From NCBI GenBank assembly GCA_964510205.1, contig CAZEBW010000037.1, forward strand, positions 1-34,356: a stretch of 34,356 nt of DNA, in the 5' to 3' direction. Both the position numbers and the translations under genes were made by a program. Shown here piece after piece: positions 1 to 7,971 of this stretch. This DNA comes from CAZEBW01 sp964510205. GTDB taxonomy: Bacteria > Chloroflexota > Anaerolineae > VGOG01. Under the pieces are notes generated by a model, which saw only the letters and a program-made list of their open reading frames with translations, had not been told where the DNA came from and searched no databases. Every line of letters starts with the position of its first letter. The first letter of the stretch is position 1.

Positions 1-2
1 TG

Positions 3-221
3 GACGAAGCCCAGAACGAGGCGATCCGCATCGTCGAGGAGCGGGACACCAGCACGGCGGCAGGTCAGCTTCTGGTCAACCTCTACGACGCCACCGCAGC
101 CATGGAGCGACTGGACCCGTCCCTGGTGGACATGACCGACCCCGAGCAGGCGGCGATCTACAAGACCCTTCAAATCCTGAACAACGAGGTCATCTTCGCC
201 GATTCCTATTTGAGGATGTGA
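3..221 (+). CDS. 3' end of an unknown gene (partial)
   Basis: The window opens inside a reading frame (codons start at base 3) that ends with TGA at 219-221 and gives 72 residues, rich in Glu, Asp and Ala and probably helical. No motif or family is recognisable from this C-terminal piece, and no signal or membrane segment is visible. The next gene starts 27 bases downstream on the same strand without a visible terminator between them, so the two are probably co-transcribed. I do not assign a function. Confidence 0.6.
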   Translation, partial: DEAQNEAIRIVEERDTSTAAGQLLVNLYDATAAMERLDPSLVDMTDPEQAAIYKTLQILNNEVIFADSYLRM

Positions 222-248
222 GGCGGCGGATGAAGTGCGGATAGGCGG

Positions 249-1445
249 ATGCTGGAACTAGGCATCGTTTTTGGCTTCATTATCCTGCTGCTCAGCCGCC
301 GCTGGGACCTGGGGCTCGTGTTGCTGCTGGGCTCGACCTTGCTTGGGATGCTCTTTGGCCTTTCTGTGCCCGAGATGCTGGAGCAGGGGTGGATCGCAGC
401 GCTCGATGTCAAGACCCTCCGCCTGGTGGCAGCCGTGCTGCTCATCACCGCCTTGGGCGAGTTGATGAGGCACGTGGCCAGCATGGAGCAGTTGGTCAGT
501 TCGTTGCAGGAACTCATCGCCGACCGTCGAGTGGTGCTGGCCAGCATCCCCGCCCTGATCGGACTCCTGCCCATGCCGGGCGGCGCCATGCTCTCGGCCC
601 CCATGATCGAGGAGATCGGCGCCGAACTGAAGCTCAGCCCGGAACGAAAGACCTATCTCAACTACTGGTTTCGCCATGTCTGGGAGTACGTCTTCCCGCT
701 GTACCCAGCCCCGCTACTGGCTGCCGGGATAATGGACATCCCATACTCTCAGTTGTTGCTGGCGCAGATCCCCCTCACTCTGAGCGCCATCGTGGGCGGT
801 GCGCTGGTAGGGCTGAGTCAAATCGACCGGTCGGAGAAGGCTGGAACTGCAAGACGATGGCATAGCCTCCAGGTGCTGGCTTCCAGTATCTGGCCCATCG
901 CGCTGGTCATCATCCTCAGCCTCGGTCTCGGATTGGAGCTAGCGTTGAGCCTGGCGGTGGCCATCGTCCTAGTGGCGCTTTTCAATCGGGTGGGCTTCCG
1001 TTCCATGGGTAGGGTGCTACAGCAGGGTCTCTCCTTCCGCACCGCTTTGCTCGTGTTCAGCATTATGATCTTCAAGCAGATGGTGGAGGCCAGCGGTGCC
1101 GCCGACGCGCTCTCAGGTACGCTCTTGGCCTGGGGCATCGCGCCTGTGGCGGTCACCGTGGCGGTGCCTGGCGCTTTGGGGCTGTTGACTGGCTTCGTCT
1201 CCTCGGTGATAGGGATCAGTTTCCCGCTGTTACTGCCCTTCCTTTCCGGCAGCGGGGTGCATCTGAACTATGCGGTGCTGGCCTTTGCCGCTGGTTTCAT
1301 TGGCGTTCTCCTCTCGCCGATGCACCTTTGCCTGGTCCTGACACGGGATTACTTCCACGCCGATTGGATGCCGTTATATCGGCTGCTGTTACCCTCGGTA
1401 GCTCTATTGGGGGCAACGGCTGTGGCATTGTGGTTTATCTGGTAA
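249..1445 (+). CDS. DUF401 family integral membrane protein, putative ion/anion transporter
   Basis: A 398-aa polytopic membrane protein of roughly ten hydrophobic segments. The family signature is visible near residues 98-140: LPMPGGAMLSAPM followed by a YLNYWFRHVWEY stretch and PLYPAPLLAAG. The overall pattern resembles ion-transporter-superfamily permeases of the GntP/DcuC type, to which DUF401 is distantly related. Length is normal for the family. The ATG at 249 is preceded only by a weak purine-rich stretch. The substrate is unknown, and no soluble partner or ATPase is adjacent, so a secondary carrier is the most likely mechanism. A strong bidirectional terminator follows about 130 bases after the stop. 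Family assignment is confident, function is not. Confidence 0.8.
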   Translation: MLELGIVFGFIILLLSRRWDLGLVLLLGSTLLGMLFGLSVPEMLEQGWIAALDVKTLRLVAAVLLITALGELMRHVASMEQLVSSLQELIADRRVVLASIPALIGLLPMPGGAMLSAPMIEEIGAELKLSPERKTYLNYWFRHVWEYVFPLYPAPLLAAGIMDIPYSQLLLAQIPLTLSAIVGGALVGLSQIDRSEKAGTARRWHSLQVLASSIWPIALVIILSLGLGLELALSLAVAIVLVALFNRVGFRSMGRVLQQGLSFRTALLVFSIMIFKQMVEASGAADALSGTLLAWGIAPVAVTVAVPGALGLLTGFVSSVIGISFPLLLPFLSGSGVHLNYAVLAFAAGFIGVLLSPMHLCLVLTRDYFHADWMPLYRLLLPSVALLGATAVALWFIW

Positions 1446-1576
1446 CTGGGCGATGCGAGAGGACCTGGAGGCTATACTGCCGGCCCTCCCGCACGGGATT
1501 GAATTGCTCAAAGGGGGACTCGGAGGGCACGAGTATCAGGGTGGCGGTGGATGAGCCAACAGTTTGCACGGACCAC

Positions 1577-1606
1577 AAAACCCCACGCTTCCAGCGTGGG
1601 GTTTTT
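1577..1606. terminator. Bidirectional intrinsic terminator
   Basis: A perfect 9-bp GC-rich stem (1581-1589 with 1593-1601, loop TCC) is flanked by AAAA on the left and TTTTT on the right. It can therefore stop transcription on both strands, serving the DUF401 gene on + and the AMMECR1 gene on -. The gene-free stretch 1446-1576 shows nothing else I recognise. Confidence 0.9.
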
Positions 1607-1654
1607 GTCTTGTCCTGGGTTCCAAACCTGTTTTGGAGCGTTGTGCTCTGCTCG

Positions 1655-2176
1655 TCAGGTGTATCTGATCACCTCGAAGCGGTAGAGCTCTATCGGTTCG
1701 TCGGGGCGGAGGCCGGCCTTGCGGCGGGCGACATCCACCTGATACGCCACCGTGTCCACGCCCTCCAGGTCCGGCAGAAGAAGTCCTCTCCGCCGGTCCC
1801 GTGCGCTTTTCACGATGACGCCGTAGCGCTTGGGGTCCAGGTCCTCCATGCTTTGCACCGGCTCCGGCTCGCCGAGGACGTCCACCTTGACATCCAGGTC
1901 GGCGAGTTCCTCCGACGTGACAGGCGGGAAACGAGGGTCGCGGGTGGCGGCGGCGACGGCATTCCGAATCACCTCCTGAGCCACGTTGTCCTGCGTCGGC
2001 TGGATGGTGCCGATGCAGCCCCGCAGCTTTCCGTGCTTGTGGATGGAGACGAAGGCGCCGGCTCGCTTCTCCATCTCCGGCGTCAGTTCTTCTGGCGGCT
2101 GGATGGTCTTCCCCCGGCGCACGTAGTTTTCGATGGTTTCTTTGGCTAGTTGAACGAGAGGGTGTGAGTTCGGCAT
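1655..2176 (-). CDS. AMMECR1-domain protein (AmmeMemoRadiSam system protein A type)
   Basis: A 173-aa AMMECR1-domain protein. The hallmark LRGCIGTI motif lies near residues 51-58, followed by the conserved A-x-RDPRFPPVT segment and a C-terminal YRFEVI strand. In many prokaryotes this domain travels with a Memo-like and a radical-SAM protein; neither is present here, so this is a stand-alone copy and its biochemical role is unknown. The frame is open to 2284, but I choose the ATG at 2176: an AAGAGGAG ribosome binding site sits 7 bases upstream, and residues before it do not look conserved. A promoter is visible about 115 bases upstream, and the gene ends at the bidirectional terminator at 1577-1606. 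Confidence 0.9.
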   Translation of the reverse strand: MPNSHPLVQLAKETIENYVRRGKTIQPPEELTPEMEKRAGAFVSIHKHGKLRGCIGTIQPTQDNVAQEVIRNAVAAATRDPRFPPVTSEELADLDVKVDVLGEPEPVQSMEDLDPKRYGVIVKSARDRRRGLLLPDLEGVDTVAYQVDVARRKAGLRPDEPIELYRFEVIRYT

Positions 2177-2226
2177 GAGAATTCTCCTCTTTGTATTATC
2201 GGTACCTGAGAAAAGTCGCTGAGAAG

Positions 2227-2262
2227 GGGCGTCCTCGCCCCGTGCGGGTGGCAGGGACGCCC
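2227..2262 (-). promoter_or_regulatory. Stem-loop in the leader of the AMMECR1 gene
   Basis: Arms 2227-2234 and 2255-2262 are perfect 8-bp complements (GGGCGTCC type) around a 20-base loop that contains a further 4-bp stem. It lies in the untranslated leader between the predicted promoter and the start codon. There is no T-run, so it is not an intrinsic terminator, and I recognise no known riboswitch. Confidence 0.35.
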
Positions 2263-2290
2263 ACTGTGAGCAGGGTTTTCTCATCTACTG

Positions 2291-2318
2291 ATTATACACC
2301 GCTTGCTCCAAGTTGCAA
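2291..2318 (-). promoter_or_regulatory. Sigma-70-type promoter for the AMMECR1 gene
   Basis: On the minus strand a perfect TATAAT (2291-2296) lies 16 bases from TTGCAA (2313-2318, four of six matches to the -35 consensus). Transcription would begin near 2284, leaving a leader of about 108 bases. Confidence 0.55.
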
Positions 2319-2331
2319 ACCGCGCCAATCG

Positions 2332-3474
2332 CTACGCCCCCAGCACCTGCCGGGCGATGACCAGCCGCTGTATCTCGCTGGTTCCTTCGCCGATGGTGCA
2401 CAGCCGCTGGTCGCGGTAGATGCGCTCGACCTCGTATTCCTTCGTGTACCCGTAGCCCCCGTGGATCTGAATGGCCTTGTGGCAGGCCCGTTCCGCCGCT
2501 TCGGAGGCGTACATCTTGGCCATAGCCGCCTCTTTTGTGAAGCGCACTCCTCTATCTTTTAGCCAGGCGGCGCGGTGGATCAGCAGCCGGGCGGCGTCTA
2601 GCTCGGCGGCCATTTCGGCGATCATCCACTGGATGGCTTGGAAGTTGGCGATGGGCTGGCCGAACTGCACTCGCTCTTTGGAGTAGGCGACGGCCTTCTC
2701 GAAGGCGGCCTGGGCCAGTCCCAAGGCCATCGCTGCGATGGCGATGCGCCCGCCGTCGAGGGTGATCAAGAACTGCTTGAAGCCCTCTCCCTCTTTGCCC
2801 AGCAGATTCTCTTTGGGAACCCGGCAGTCCTCGAAGAACAGCTCGGAGGTCACTGAACCCTTTAGCCCCATCTTCTCCTCGTCGCGCCCGGCACGGAAGC
2901 CCGGCGTGTCTTTCTCCACGATGAAACTGCTGATGCCTCGCGTGCCTTTTTCAGGGTCAGTCACGGCGGTGATGATCACTACGTCGGCGATGGAGCCGTT
3001 GGTGATGAAAATCTTCTGGCCGTTGATGACCCACTCGTCGCCGTCCAGCACGGCGCGGGTTTGGGTCGCTCCCGCGTCGGAGCCGGAAGCCGGCTCCGTC
3101 AGGCCGAAAGCGCCCAGTTTTTCGCCCCTGGCCAGAGGGACGAGGTACTTCTGCTTCTGTTCCTCCGTGCCGAAGAAGTAGATAGGCTCGGAGGCCAGCG
3201 ATGTGTGGGCGTCCAAGGTGAGGGCGGTGGAGCCGCAGGCGCGGGCGATCTCCTCCAGGGCGATGGCGAAACTGACGTTGTCGGCGCCGGCGCCGCCGTA
3301 TTCCTCCGGGATGGGAAGGCCCAACAAGCCCAGGCGGCCCATCTTGCGAATGGTCTCCCAGGGGAACTCCCCCGTTTTGTCCGTCTCGGGGGCGATAGGC
3401 ATGATTTCCTTTTCGGCGAAATCCCGTACCATCTTGCGGATCATCTGCTGCTCTTCGGTGAGTGCGAAGTCCAT
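2332..3474 (-). CDS. Acyl-CoA dehydrogenase
   Basis: A 380-aa flavoprotein that oxidises acyl-CoA to trans-2-enoyl-CoA and passes electrons to ETF. The three family domains follow in order: the N-terminal helical domain (MDFALTEEQQ start), the middle beta domain with FGLTEPASGSDAG, and the C-terminal helical domain with QIHGGYGYTKEYEVER. The catalytic base is the Glu in IGEGTSEIQR, residue 363, the position used by short- and medium-chain enzymes. Length is normal. The start was chosen at 3474: the AGGAGG just upstream lies 7 bases from this ATG but abuts the alternative ATG at 3480. The stop of the DUF2723 gene is 16 bases upstream, so it may share the rod-operon transcript. No ETF or other beta-oxidation gene is adjacent; chain-length specificity cannot be told. 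Confidence 0.93.
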   Translation of the reverse strand: MDFALTEEQQMIRKMVRDFAEKEIMPIAPETDKTGEFPWETIRKMGRLGLLGLPIPEEYGGAGADNVSFAIALEEIARACGSTALTLDAHTSLASEPIYFFGTEEQKQKYLVPLARGEKLGAFGLTEPASGSDAGATQTRAVLDGDEWVINGQKIFITNGSIADVVIITAVTDPEKGTRGISSFIVEKDTPGFRAGRDEEKMGLKGSVTSELFFEDCRVPKENLLGKEGEGFKQFLITLDGGRIAIAAMALGLAQAAFEKAVAYSKERVQFGQPIANFQAIQWMIAEMAAELDAARLLIHRAAWLKDRGVRFTKEAAMAKMYASEAAERACHKAIQIHGGYGYTKEYEVERIYRDQRLCTIGEGTSEIQRLVIARQVLGA

Positions 3475-3490
3475 GCTCATTCCTCCTTGA

Positions 3491-6400
3491 TCATTTGGTC
3501 GTTTCGATGATTGCCTTGTCGTCAACGGGCTTCATCTCCTCGTCCAGCACCGGCAGGCGGGTCATGGTGGAGAGGAGGTAGAATCCCACCTCGATTTGGT
3601 ATTCGCCGGGAGGCGCCTCGTAGGAGAGCTGTACAGAATGGGTGTCCTCAATGATCTCGCCCTCTTTCCATTGGCTGGTGGGGTAGGTGCCGTGAACAGG
3701 CCCGATGTCCTCCTGGCCCCAGATGCGCTGCTGTTCATCTATGATGTGGACGAAAACGGTGTAGTCCTTGTCCATCCTCTGCAGGCACTGCCAGGTGAGG
3801 GAGAGCTCCAGGGTCTGGCCGGGGCGAAGCTGCCGTGGATCGAGGTCGTATTCCAAAAGCAGGATTTTATTATCGAAGTTGATGGCCGGGCCGGCGCTCA
3901 CAGGGGCGACTCTTACCTGGATGGGTCGCAGGGGACACCACTCGCTCAGAGGAGCCAGCCAACGGCGCCTCACCGGCAGCATCTCGCCCGAAGCGGGAAG
4001 ACGGAGCCCCACCAGCAGATTGGCCTCTCCGGCGATCGAAGGGATCGCCAAGTCGTGGCTGGTCTGCACAATCTGCCCCACGCCCCAGCGCGAGGTCGGA
4101 TACTGGCCGAAGAGGGGCGGGGCGTCCTCCTGCCAGAGCACACTCCCAGCCTCATCCGCCAGTTGCAGGGCGATGTAATAGTCCTCGGCGCCTTCCCGCA
4201 GCCTCTGCCAGTAGAGGGTCAAGGTCGCTGATCCGTTGGGGCGGGCGAAGCGGGGCCGATCGTAGCCCAGCAGGATCAGCTCGTCGCTGAAGATGGCCCG
4301 CAGAGGATAAGAGATGCTGAAATCCGCTGGGGATTCCCACCGCAGTCCCTCGCGCCGCAGCCCCTCGCGGCTTACCCCCCCCAGGATGTGAACCCGACCG
4401 ATGTGAGCGCTCCAAACGCTCTCCTGGCTGAAAGGCGGCGATAGGCCCACTTCCAGCCTGTACGTGCCGGGGGGCAGGGCCTGGCTGATGGCCAGCTCGT
4501 GGAAATCGGGAACAATCTCCCCGGGGCGCCAGGCCACTGTCGGATAGTAGCCGTTGACGGGGTGCCGTCCCTCTTCCTCCAGCCAGACGTGGCCGCTCTC
4601 ATCTCGCTCTGTCGAAAGAGCGCGTTTCTGGTCGGACTCCCCAACTTGTTGGGGACCTTCTCGGCTGGAACGAGATGCCCTTGCGGGAACGGCCCGAACA
4701 AGTTCGGGACTCCGGGTCTCCTCGGCATCATTGCTCACCAGGCGCAGGCGCACGTGATAGTTGGCGTCTACTTTGTCCACAGCCTGCCAGAACAGCGTCA
4801 GGCGCAGGTGGCCCGGCGGTTCGATGGTCAAGGGCTGATCGTCGTAGCCCAACAAACGGATGCTTGAGCCGAATTCAGTTGACAGAGGCTGTTCGATGGG
4901 CGGCTGCTGGGTGAGGGGCGTGGTGCCCACTTCGACCAGAGGACCCAGCGAGCGCAGGTGGAATCGCCCTTCCAGGCCCGGCAGGTAGCGGGCCAGATAG
5001 ACGGTTTGGCCCTGGGCCAGGCGGGCCTCCAGTTGCTGGCGATAGCCCGCTTCGTCGCCCATGACGACGATGTCGAGATCGGGCTGCAGACCCTCCACCC
5101 GCTGAAGGTAGTAGAGGGGGGCGATTTTCTCGCTGTCGGCGAGGATCGCGGCGCCGCGGGCCAGGTCCAGTTCCAGGACGTACTGACCCCAGCGGTAAGA
5201 ATCCCAACCGTGGTGGCTCATGTCCACCTGGGGGAGGTTGGTCCAGAGCTGGCTGAGGGGCAGAAGAGCGACGAGGGAGCAGAGGAGCAGAGGAGCAGAG
5301 GAGCGAGGGAGCAGATTTGCGGATTTGCTGATTTGCTGACTCGCCATGTGGAGGCCGGCCCCGATCCAGAGGGCGAAGATCAGGTGGGCGGGGATGATGA
5401 AGGCCGCGACGTCGGGCACGTAATAGCAGAGGCCATAGATGAAGTAGGTGACATAAGCCACCAGCAAAAAGGCAGCTTCCCGCCGTCTTTTTGCAAACAG
5501 CCAGGCCAGGCCGAGCAGCCCCAGAGCCACCCCGACCCAACCGTATTGCTCCAGGAGCAGGCGGTCGAGGATGAGATAGCGGTCGGGTTTGAGCCAGGCG
5601 TCCCAGTGGAGCGCGCCTCGGAAGCGGCTGCCCAGCACCCAGTGGGCAAACTCGCTCAGGGTCATGGAGCGACCATCGTGGAGCGCTGGCCAGCGCAAGG
5701 GGAGGTAGAGATAGACCGAGAGTCCCAGCAAGAAGCAGCCAGCAGCCGCCAGCGCCTTTTTCACATCAGCGAGTGAGAAACCAAGTTTTTCCTCTCCGTG
5801 GTCGTCTCTGGGGAGGGCAGAGTGCTCGCCGTTGTGGGTCCCTTGGATGCCAAGGCCCCCAAAAACCTGGTTTCTGGCTGCCTTCCTCGAGCTTTTCCAA
5901 ATTCCAGTCAGCAGAGCGTAGATGGCCATGCCCGGAGCCAGCAGGGCCATGGTGATGTGGTTGGTCAGGCTGAGGCCGTAGAAGAAGGCGATGAGGCCGC
6001 TGGGCGATAAAGTCGCCCAGCTACGAAGCAGCGCCCGATGAATCGGGCTTTTCTCACTTGTCGCAGGGTTAAAGCCCCATTGATGGGGCGCTGTTCTGTA
6101 GCCCGACGACTTCATCGTCGGGCGGGCTTTCAACAACAGGTATAACACCAGAGCCACGAAGAACGCATTGAGGGTGTACACTTCGGCGATCACCGCTTGC
6201 GACCAGAAAGTGCGCGAGAAGGCAAAGGTCAGGGCCGCCAGCAGGCTGATGGCGTGGCGTCGGATCAGGCGCATCAGGCAGAGGTAGAGGCAGACCACGG
6301 CCAGGCTGGCGAAGAGGGGGGAGATGAGGTTGACGCGATAGGCGACGTTGCCAATGCCAGTGGAGTTCACTGGCAGCAAGGTAGCGAGCTTTCCCAAAAG

Positions 6401-6979
6401 AATGTACAGCGGGTAGCCGCTGGGGTGGGCAATCCCCAGGGTGTAGGAGACGACCTGGAACTCGAAGCTGTCCGCTTCGCCTACCGTGGGCGAGAGGGTG
6501 CTCAGGTAGACGGCGAAGGTCAGGGCGAACAGGCCCAGGGGAATCGCCCTCTCTACCCAGCGCTGGCTGATGATCTTTCTCCTGATCAGGACCACCTTGA
6601 CTTTGAGGGCTGTGACCAGCAGGAGGCAGCCCCCCAGCAGCGCTTTGGCCTGCAGGGGGTTGACTCCCCTCTGGACTAGGTATAGGAGCAGCAGAAAGAG
6701 AGGGGTGTAGGTGAGGGCGTCGTCGGCGAGGGCGTGATTCAGTGAAATCTGGCCTCGTCGGGCGCAGGCTGCTGAATAGAGACGCCAAAAAACGAGGAGG
6801 GCAAGGGCGATCATCAACGAAAAGAGGGCTGTCTGGTATGGGGAGTTGAGCCCTGGCAGGGCGTGGTAGAAATTCTCTGCCAGAAAGCGGTTGGTGAAAG
6901 CGCCTAAAATCAGGCCAGATCCCAAGACCAATGACCAATCCAAGATTCCAATTTCCAACTTCCAGCTTCCAACTTCCAA
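3491..6979 (-). CDS. DUF2723 glycosyltransferase-like membrane protein with three C-terminal beta modules
   Basis: A very large (1162 aa) membrane protein. Residues about 160-190 carry the DUF2723 hallmark: an acidic GEADSFEFQ loop then LGIAHPSGYPLY. This family resembles protein O-mannosyltransferases and other polyprenyl-phosphate-sugar GT-C enzymes. About a dozen membrane segments run to residue ~590. The C-terminal half is outside the membrane and holds three related beta modules (about 700-870, 890-1000, 1031-1150), each with an LLxYD start, a WQ-containing strand and a GxYPTxxWxxGEI motif. The start is doubtful: the frame opens at a TTG inside a TTGGAAG-type repeat; the first ATG is at 6814. 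Several segments are repeat-derived: residues ~286-327, ~369-402, ~547-570, and a ~42-codon insert near 752-793 that the other two modules lack. It ends the mre/mrdA gene run, hinting at envelope glycosylation. Confidence 0.85.
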   Translation of the reverse strand: MEVGSWKLEIGILDWSLVLGSGLILGAFTNRFLAENFYHALPGLNSPYQTALFSLMIALALLVFWRLYSAACARRGQISLNHALADDALTYTPLFLLLLYLVQRGVNPLQAKALLGGCLLLVTALKVKVVLIRRKIISQRWVERAIPLGLFALTFAVYLSTLSPTVGEADSFEFQVVSYTLGIAHPSGYPLYILLGKLATLLPVNSTGIGNVAYRVNLISPLFASLAVVCLYLCLMRLIRRHAISLLAALTFAFSRTFWSQAVIAEVYTLNAFFVALVLYLLLKARPTMKSSGYRTAPHQWGFNPATSEKSPIHRALLRSWATLSPSGLIAFFYGLSLTNHITMALLAPGMAIYALLTGIWKSSRKAARNQVFGGLGIQGTHNGEHSALPRDDHGEEKLGFSLADVKKALAAAGCFLLGLSVYLYLPLRWPALHDGRSMTLSEFAHWVLGSRFRGALHWDAWLKPDRYLILDRLLLEQYGWVGVALGLLGLAWLFAKRRREAAFLLVAYVTYFIYGLCYYVPDVAAFIIPAHLIFALWIGAGLHMASQQISKSANLLPRSSAPLLLCSLVALLPLSQLWTNLPQVDMSHHGWDSYRWGQYVLELDLARGAAILADSEKIAPLYYLQRVEGLQPDLDIVVMGDEAGYRQQLEARLAQGQTVYLARYLPGLEGRFHLRSLGPLVEVGTTPLTQQPPIEQPLSTEFGSSIRLLGYDDQPLTIEPPGHLRLTLFWQAVDKVDANYHVRLRLVSNDAEETRSPELVRAVPARASRSSREGPQQVGESDQKRALSTERDESGHVWLEEEGRHPVNGYYPTVAWRPGEIVPDFHELAISQALPPGTYRLEVGLSPPFSQESVWSAHIGRVHILGGVSREGLRREGLRWESPADFSISYPLRAIFSDELILLGYDRPRFARPNGSATLTLYWQRLREGAEDYYIALQLADEAGSVLWQEDAPPLFGQYPTSRWGVGQIVQTSHDLAIPSIAGEANLLVGLRLPASGEMLPVRRRWLAPLSEWCPLRPIQVRVAPVSAGPAINFDNKILLLEYDLDPRQLRPGQTLELSLTWQCLQRMDKDYTVFVHIIDEQQRIWGQEDIGPVHGTYPTSQWKEGEIIEDTHSVQLSYEAPPGEYQIEVGFYLLSTMTRLPVLDEEMKPVDDKAIIETTK
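4605..4708. repeat. Hairpin-rich element inside the DUF2723 gene
   Basis: A string of short palindromes: CGCTCT/AGAGCG (4605-4622), TCCCCAAC/GTTGGGGA (4638-4655), TCTCG/CGAGA (4659-4675) and CCCGAAC/GTTCGGG (4693-4708). It is read in frame and falls exactly where the first beta module has about 42 extra codons compared with its two sister modules, which supports a late insertion. No transposase or clear target duplication is visible. Confidence 0.65.
5270..5340. repeat. Degenerate tandem tract inside the DUF2723 gene
   Basis: Repeats of GGAGCAGA type followed by GGATTTGCTGATTTGCTG-type units. Read on the minus strand the tract codes for a Ser/Leu-rich segment that includes part of a membrane helix, so repeat DNA appears to have been absorbed into the protein. 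Confidence 0.6.
5776..5875. repeat. 100-bp element with terminal inverted repeats inside the DUF2723 gene
   Basis: Near-perfect terminal inverted repeats (15 bp, one mismatch: AGAAACCAAGTTTTT at 5776-5790 against AAAAACCTGGTTTCT at 5861-5875) enclose an internal palindrome CCTTGG-ATG-CCAAGG at 5841-5855. This is MITE-like architecture. It is translated in frame as a Gly/His/Arg-rich loop between membrane segments. It encodes nothing of its own. Confidence 0.7.
5999..6123. repeat. Four-hairpin palindromic element inside the DUF2723 gene
   Basis: Four consecutive perfect stems: 5999-6007/6013-6021 (9 bp), 6033-6039/6042-6048 (7 bp), 6074-6080/6083-6089 (7 bp) and 6101-6109/6115-6123 (9 bp), several sharing a GCCCGA/TCGGGC core. 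The frame stays open through it, giving a ~42-residue hydrophilic insert between two membrane helices. Confidence 0.75.
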
Positions 6980-6980
6980 A
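6922..6980. repeat. TTGGAAG-type degenerate repeat at the start of the DUF2723 gene
   Basis: Read on the minus strand, units of TTGGAAGTTGGAAGCTGG type run through the spacer and the only possible upstream start codons, so the N-terminus of the protein (WKLE-like residues) is repeat-derived. A similar GGAAATTAGAAATTAGG tract forms the C-terminus of the ABC ATPase ending at 32871. Confidence 0.6.
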
Positions 6981-6983
6981 CTC

Positions 6984-7967
6984 TCAGGGAGCTACTTCGA
7001 GAGCCATGTTGTCCAGGTATCCCCATGCTCGGGCGAAGTTGGCGCTGCTGTAGAAGTGCTCCTGCCCATCGTAGGGATCGTTCACCCAGAAGCCGTCTTG
7101 GTTGTAGCCGGTGACCACCACGGTGTGTTCATAGTTGACCATCTTCACTTCTTGGCCTGTGCTCAGCATGATCTCCACCGGCTGCTGCACCTGAAGCCGG
7201 TAGGTTACCCAGGCTATGACCGGGTGCCTCCTCTCCAGCGCTTTCTTGATGCCTGCCAACCCGCCCTCTACATAAGTGGCTTCCAGACCGTTCGCGGTTA
7301 GGATTTCTTTGATGGGGTCGGCGTACACCCCGTAGTCGGTCAAACCGCCGGGGACGCCATCCAGCCTACCTCTGAAGCCGAGGTGGGGGTTTTCGTCTCT
7401 CGGCAGCGCTTCGTTGACATCTCCCTCGCTTAGGCGAACGCCATAGAAATTGGCTACCATGGAGGCGGCTGATGACTCACAGCTCAAGCTGTAAGCTTGC
7501 TTGTAGCGTGGGACGTTCAGCTTCACCTCCACGGAAGAGCTTGTGCTGGGCTCTTCGCCTTCCCCTTCGCTTTCACTCGGAGTGGGCTCTGTCGAAGAGG
7601 CCGCCTCCGCCAGGGCATTCTTCAATGACTCTATCTCACTGGCCAGGTTCTCGATTTCCGACTGGATGGTCGTTTGGTCTTGCTGCAGGGCTTCGATGTC
7701 GGTTCCGAGCGCGGTAACGTTCATGTTGATTTGGGAGGATACCGCTTTCTCCAAACCTTCAACCTTATCGGTGAGGATGGCGATGTTTTGCTGGGTGAGC
7801 TCCTGCTCCTGTTTGAGCGTTTCCATCTCGGCCCGCAGGGAGGCCATTTCGCTGTTCCTGCGGTCGGAATAGAGGATGCTGGCTATCAGCAAGATCGCCA
7901 GCACAGCGCTGCTGACCAGCACAATGATCGGAACTTGGAGTCTCTTGCGCTGCGTTGATTTGGCCAT
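6984..7967 (-). CDS. Membrane-anchored C39-like cysteine peptidase with coiled coil
   Basis: A 327-aa protein with a basic N-terminus, one membrane anchor (about residues 12-33), a long coiled coil (about 38-122), an acidic Ser/Glu/Pro linker (123-147) and a C39-like papain-fold peptidase domain (about 148-327). Candidate catalytic residues are Gln157, Cys163 (SLSCESSAAS), His281 (NYEHTVVVTGY) and Asp297 (WVNDPYDG). It is a stand-alone relative of the bacteriocin-processing C39 peptidases, not fused to an ABC transporter; many such secreted proteins have no known substrate. It starts 4 bases after the mrdA stop and ends 4 bases before the DUF2723 gene, so it is part of the rod-shape operon and probably acts outside the membrane near the peptidoglycan machinery. 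The role in cell-wall work is inference. Confidence 0.82.
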   Translation of the reverse strand: MAKSTQRKRLQVPIIVLVSSAVLAILLIASILYSDRRNSEMASLRAEMETLKQEQELTQQNIAILTDKVEGLEKAVSSQINMNVTALGTDIEALQQDQTTIQSEIENLASEIESLKNALAEAASSTEPTPSESEGEGEEPSTSSSVEVKLNVPRYKQAYSLSCESSAASMVANFYGVRLSEGDVNEALPRDENPHLGFRGRLDGVPGGLTDYGVYADPIKEILTANGLEATYVEGGLAGIKKALERRHPVIAWVTYRLQVQQPVEIMLSTGQEVKMVNYEHTVVVTGYNQDGFWVNDPYDGQEHFYSSANFARAWGYLDNMALEVAP

Positions 7968-7971
7968 AGCT

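Noticed and set aside
1328..2149. A 273-codon plus-strand open frame between DUF401 and AMMECR1
   Set aside because: It crosses a strong bidirectional terminator and is antisense to the AMMECR1 gene.
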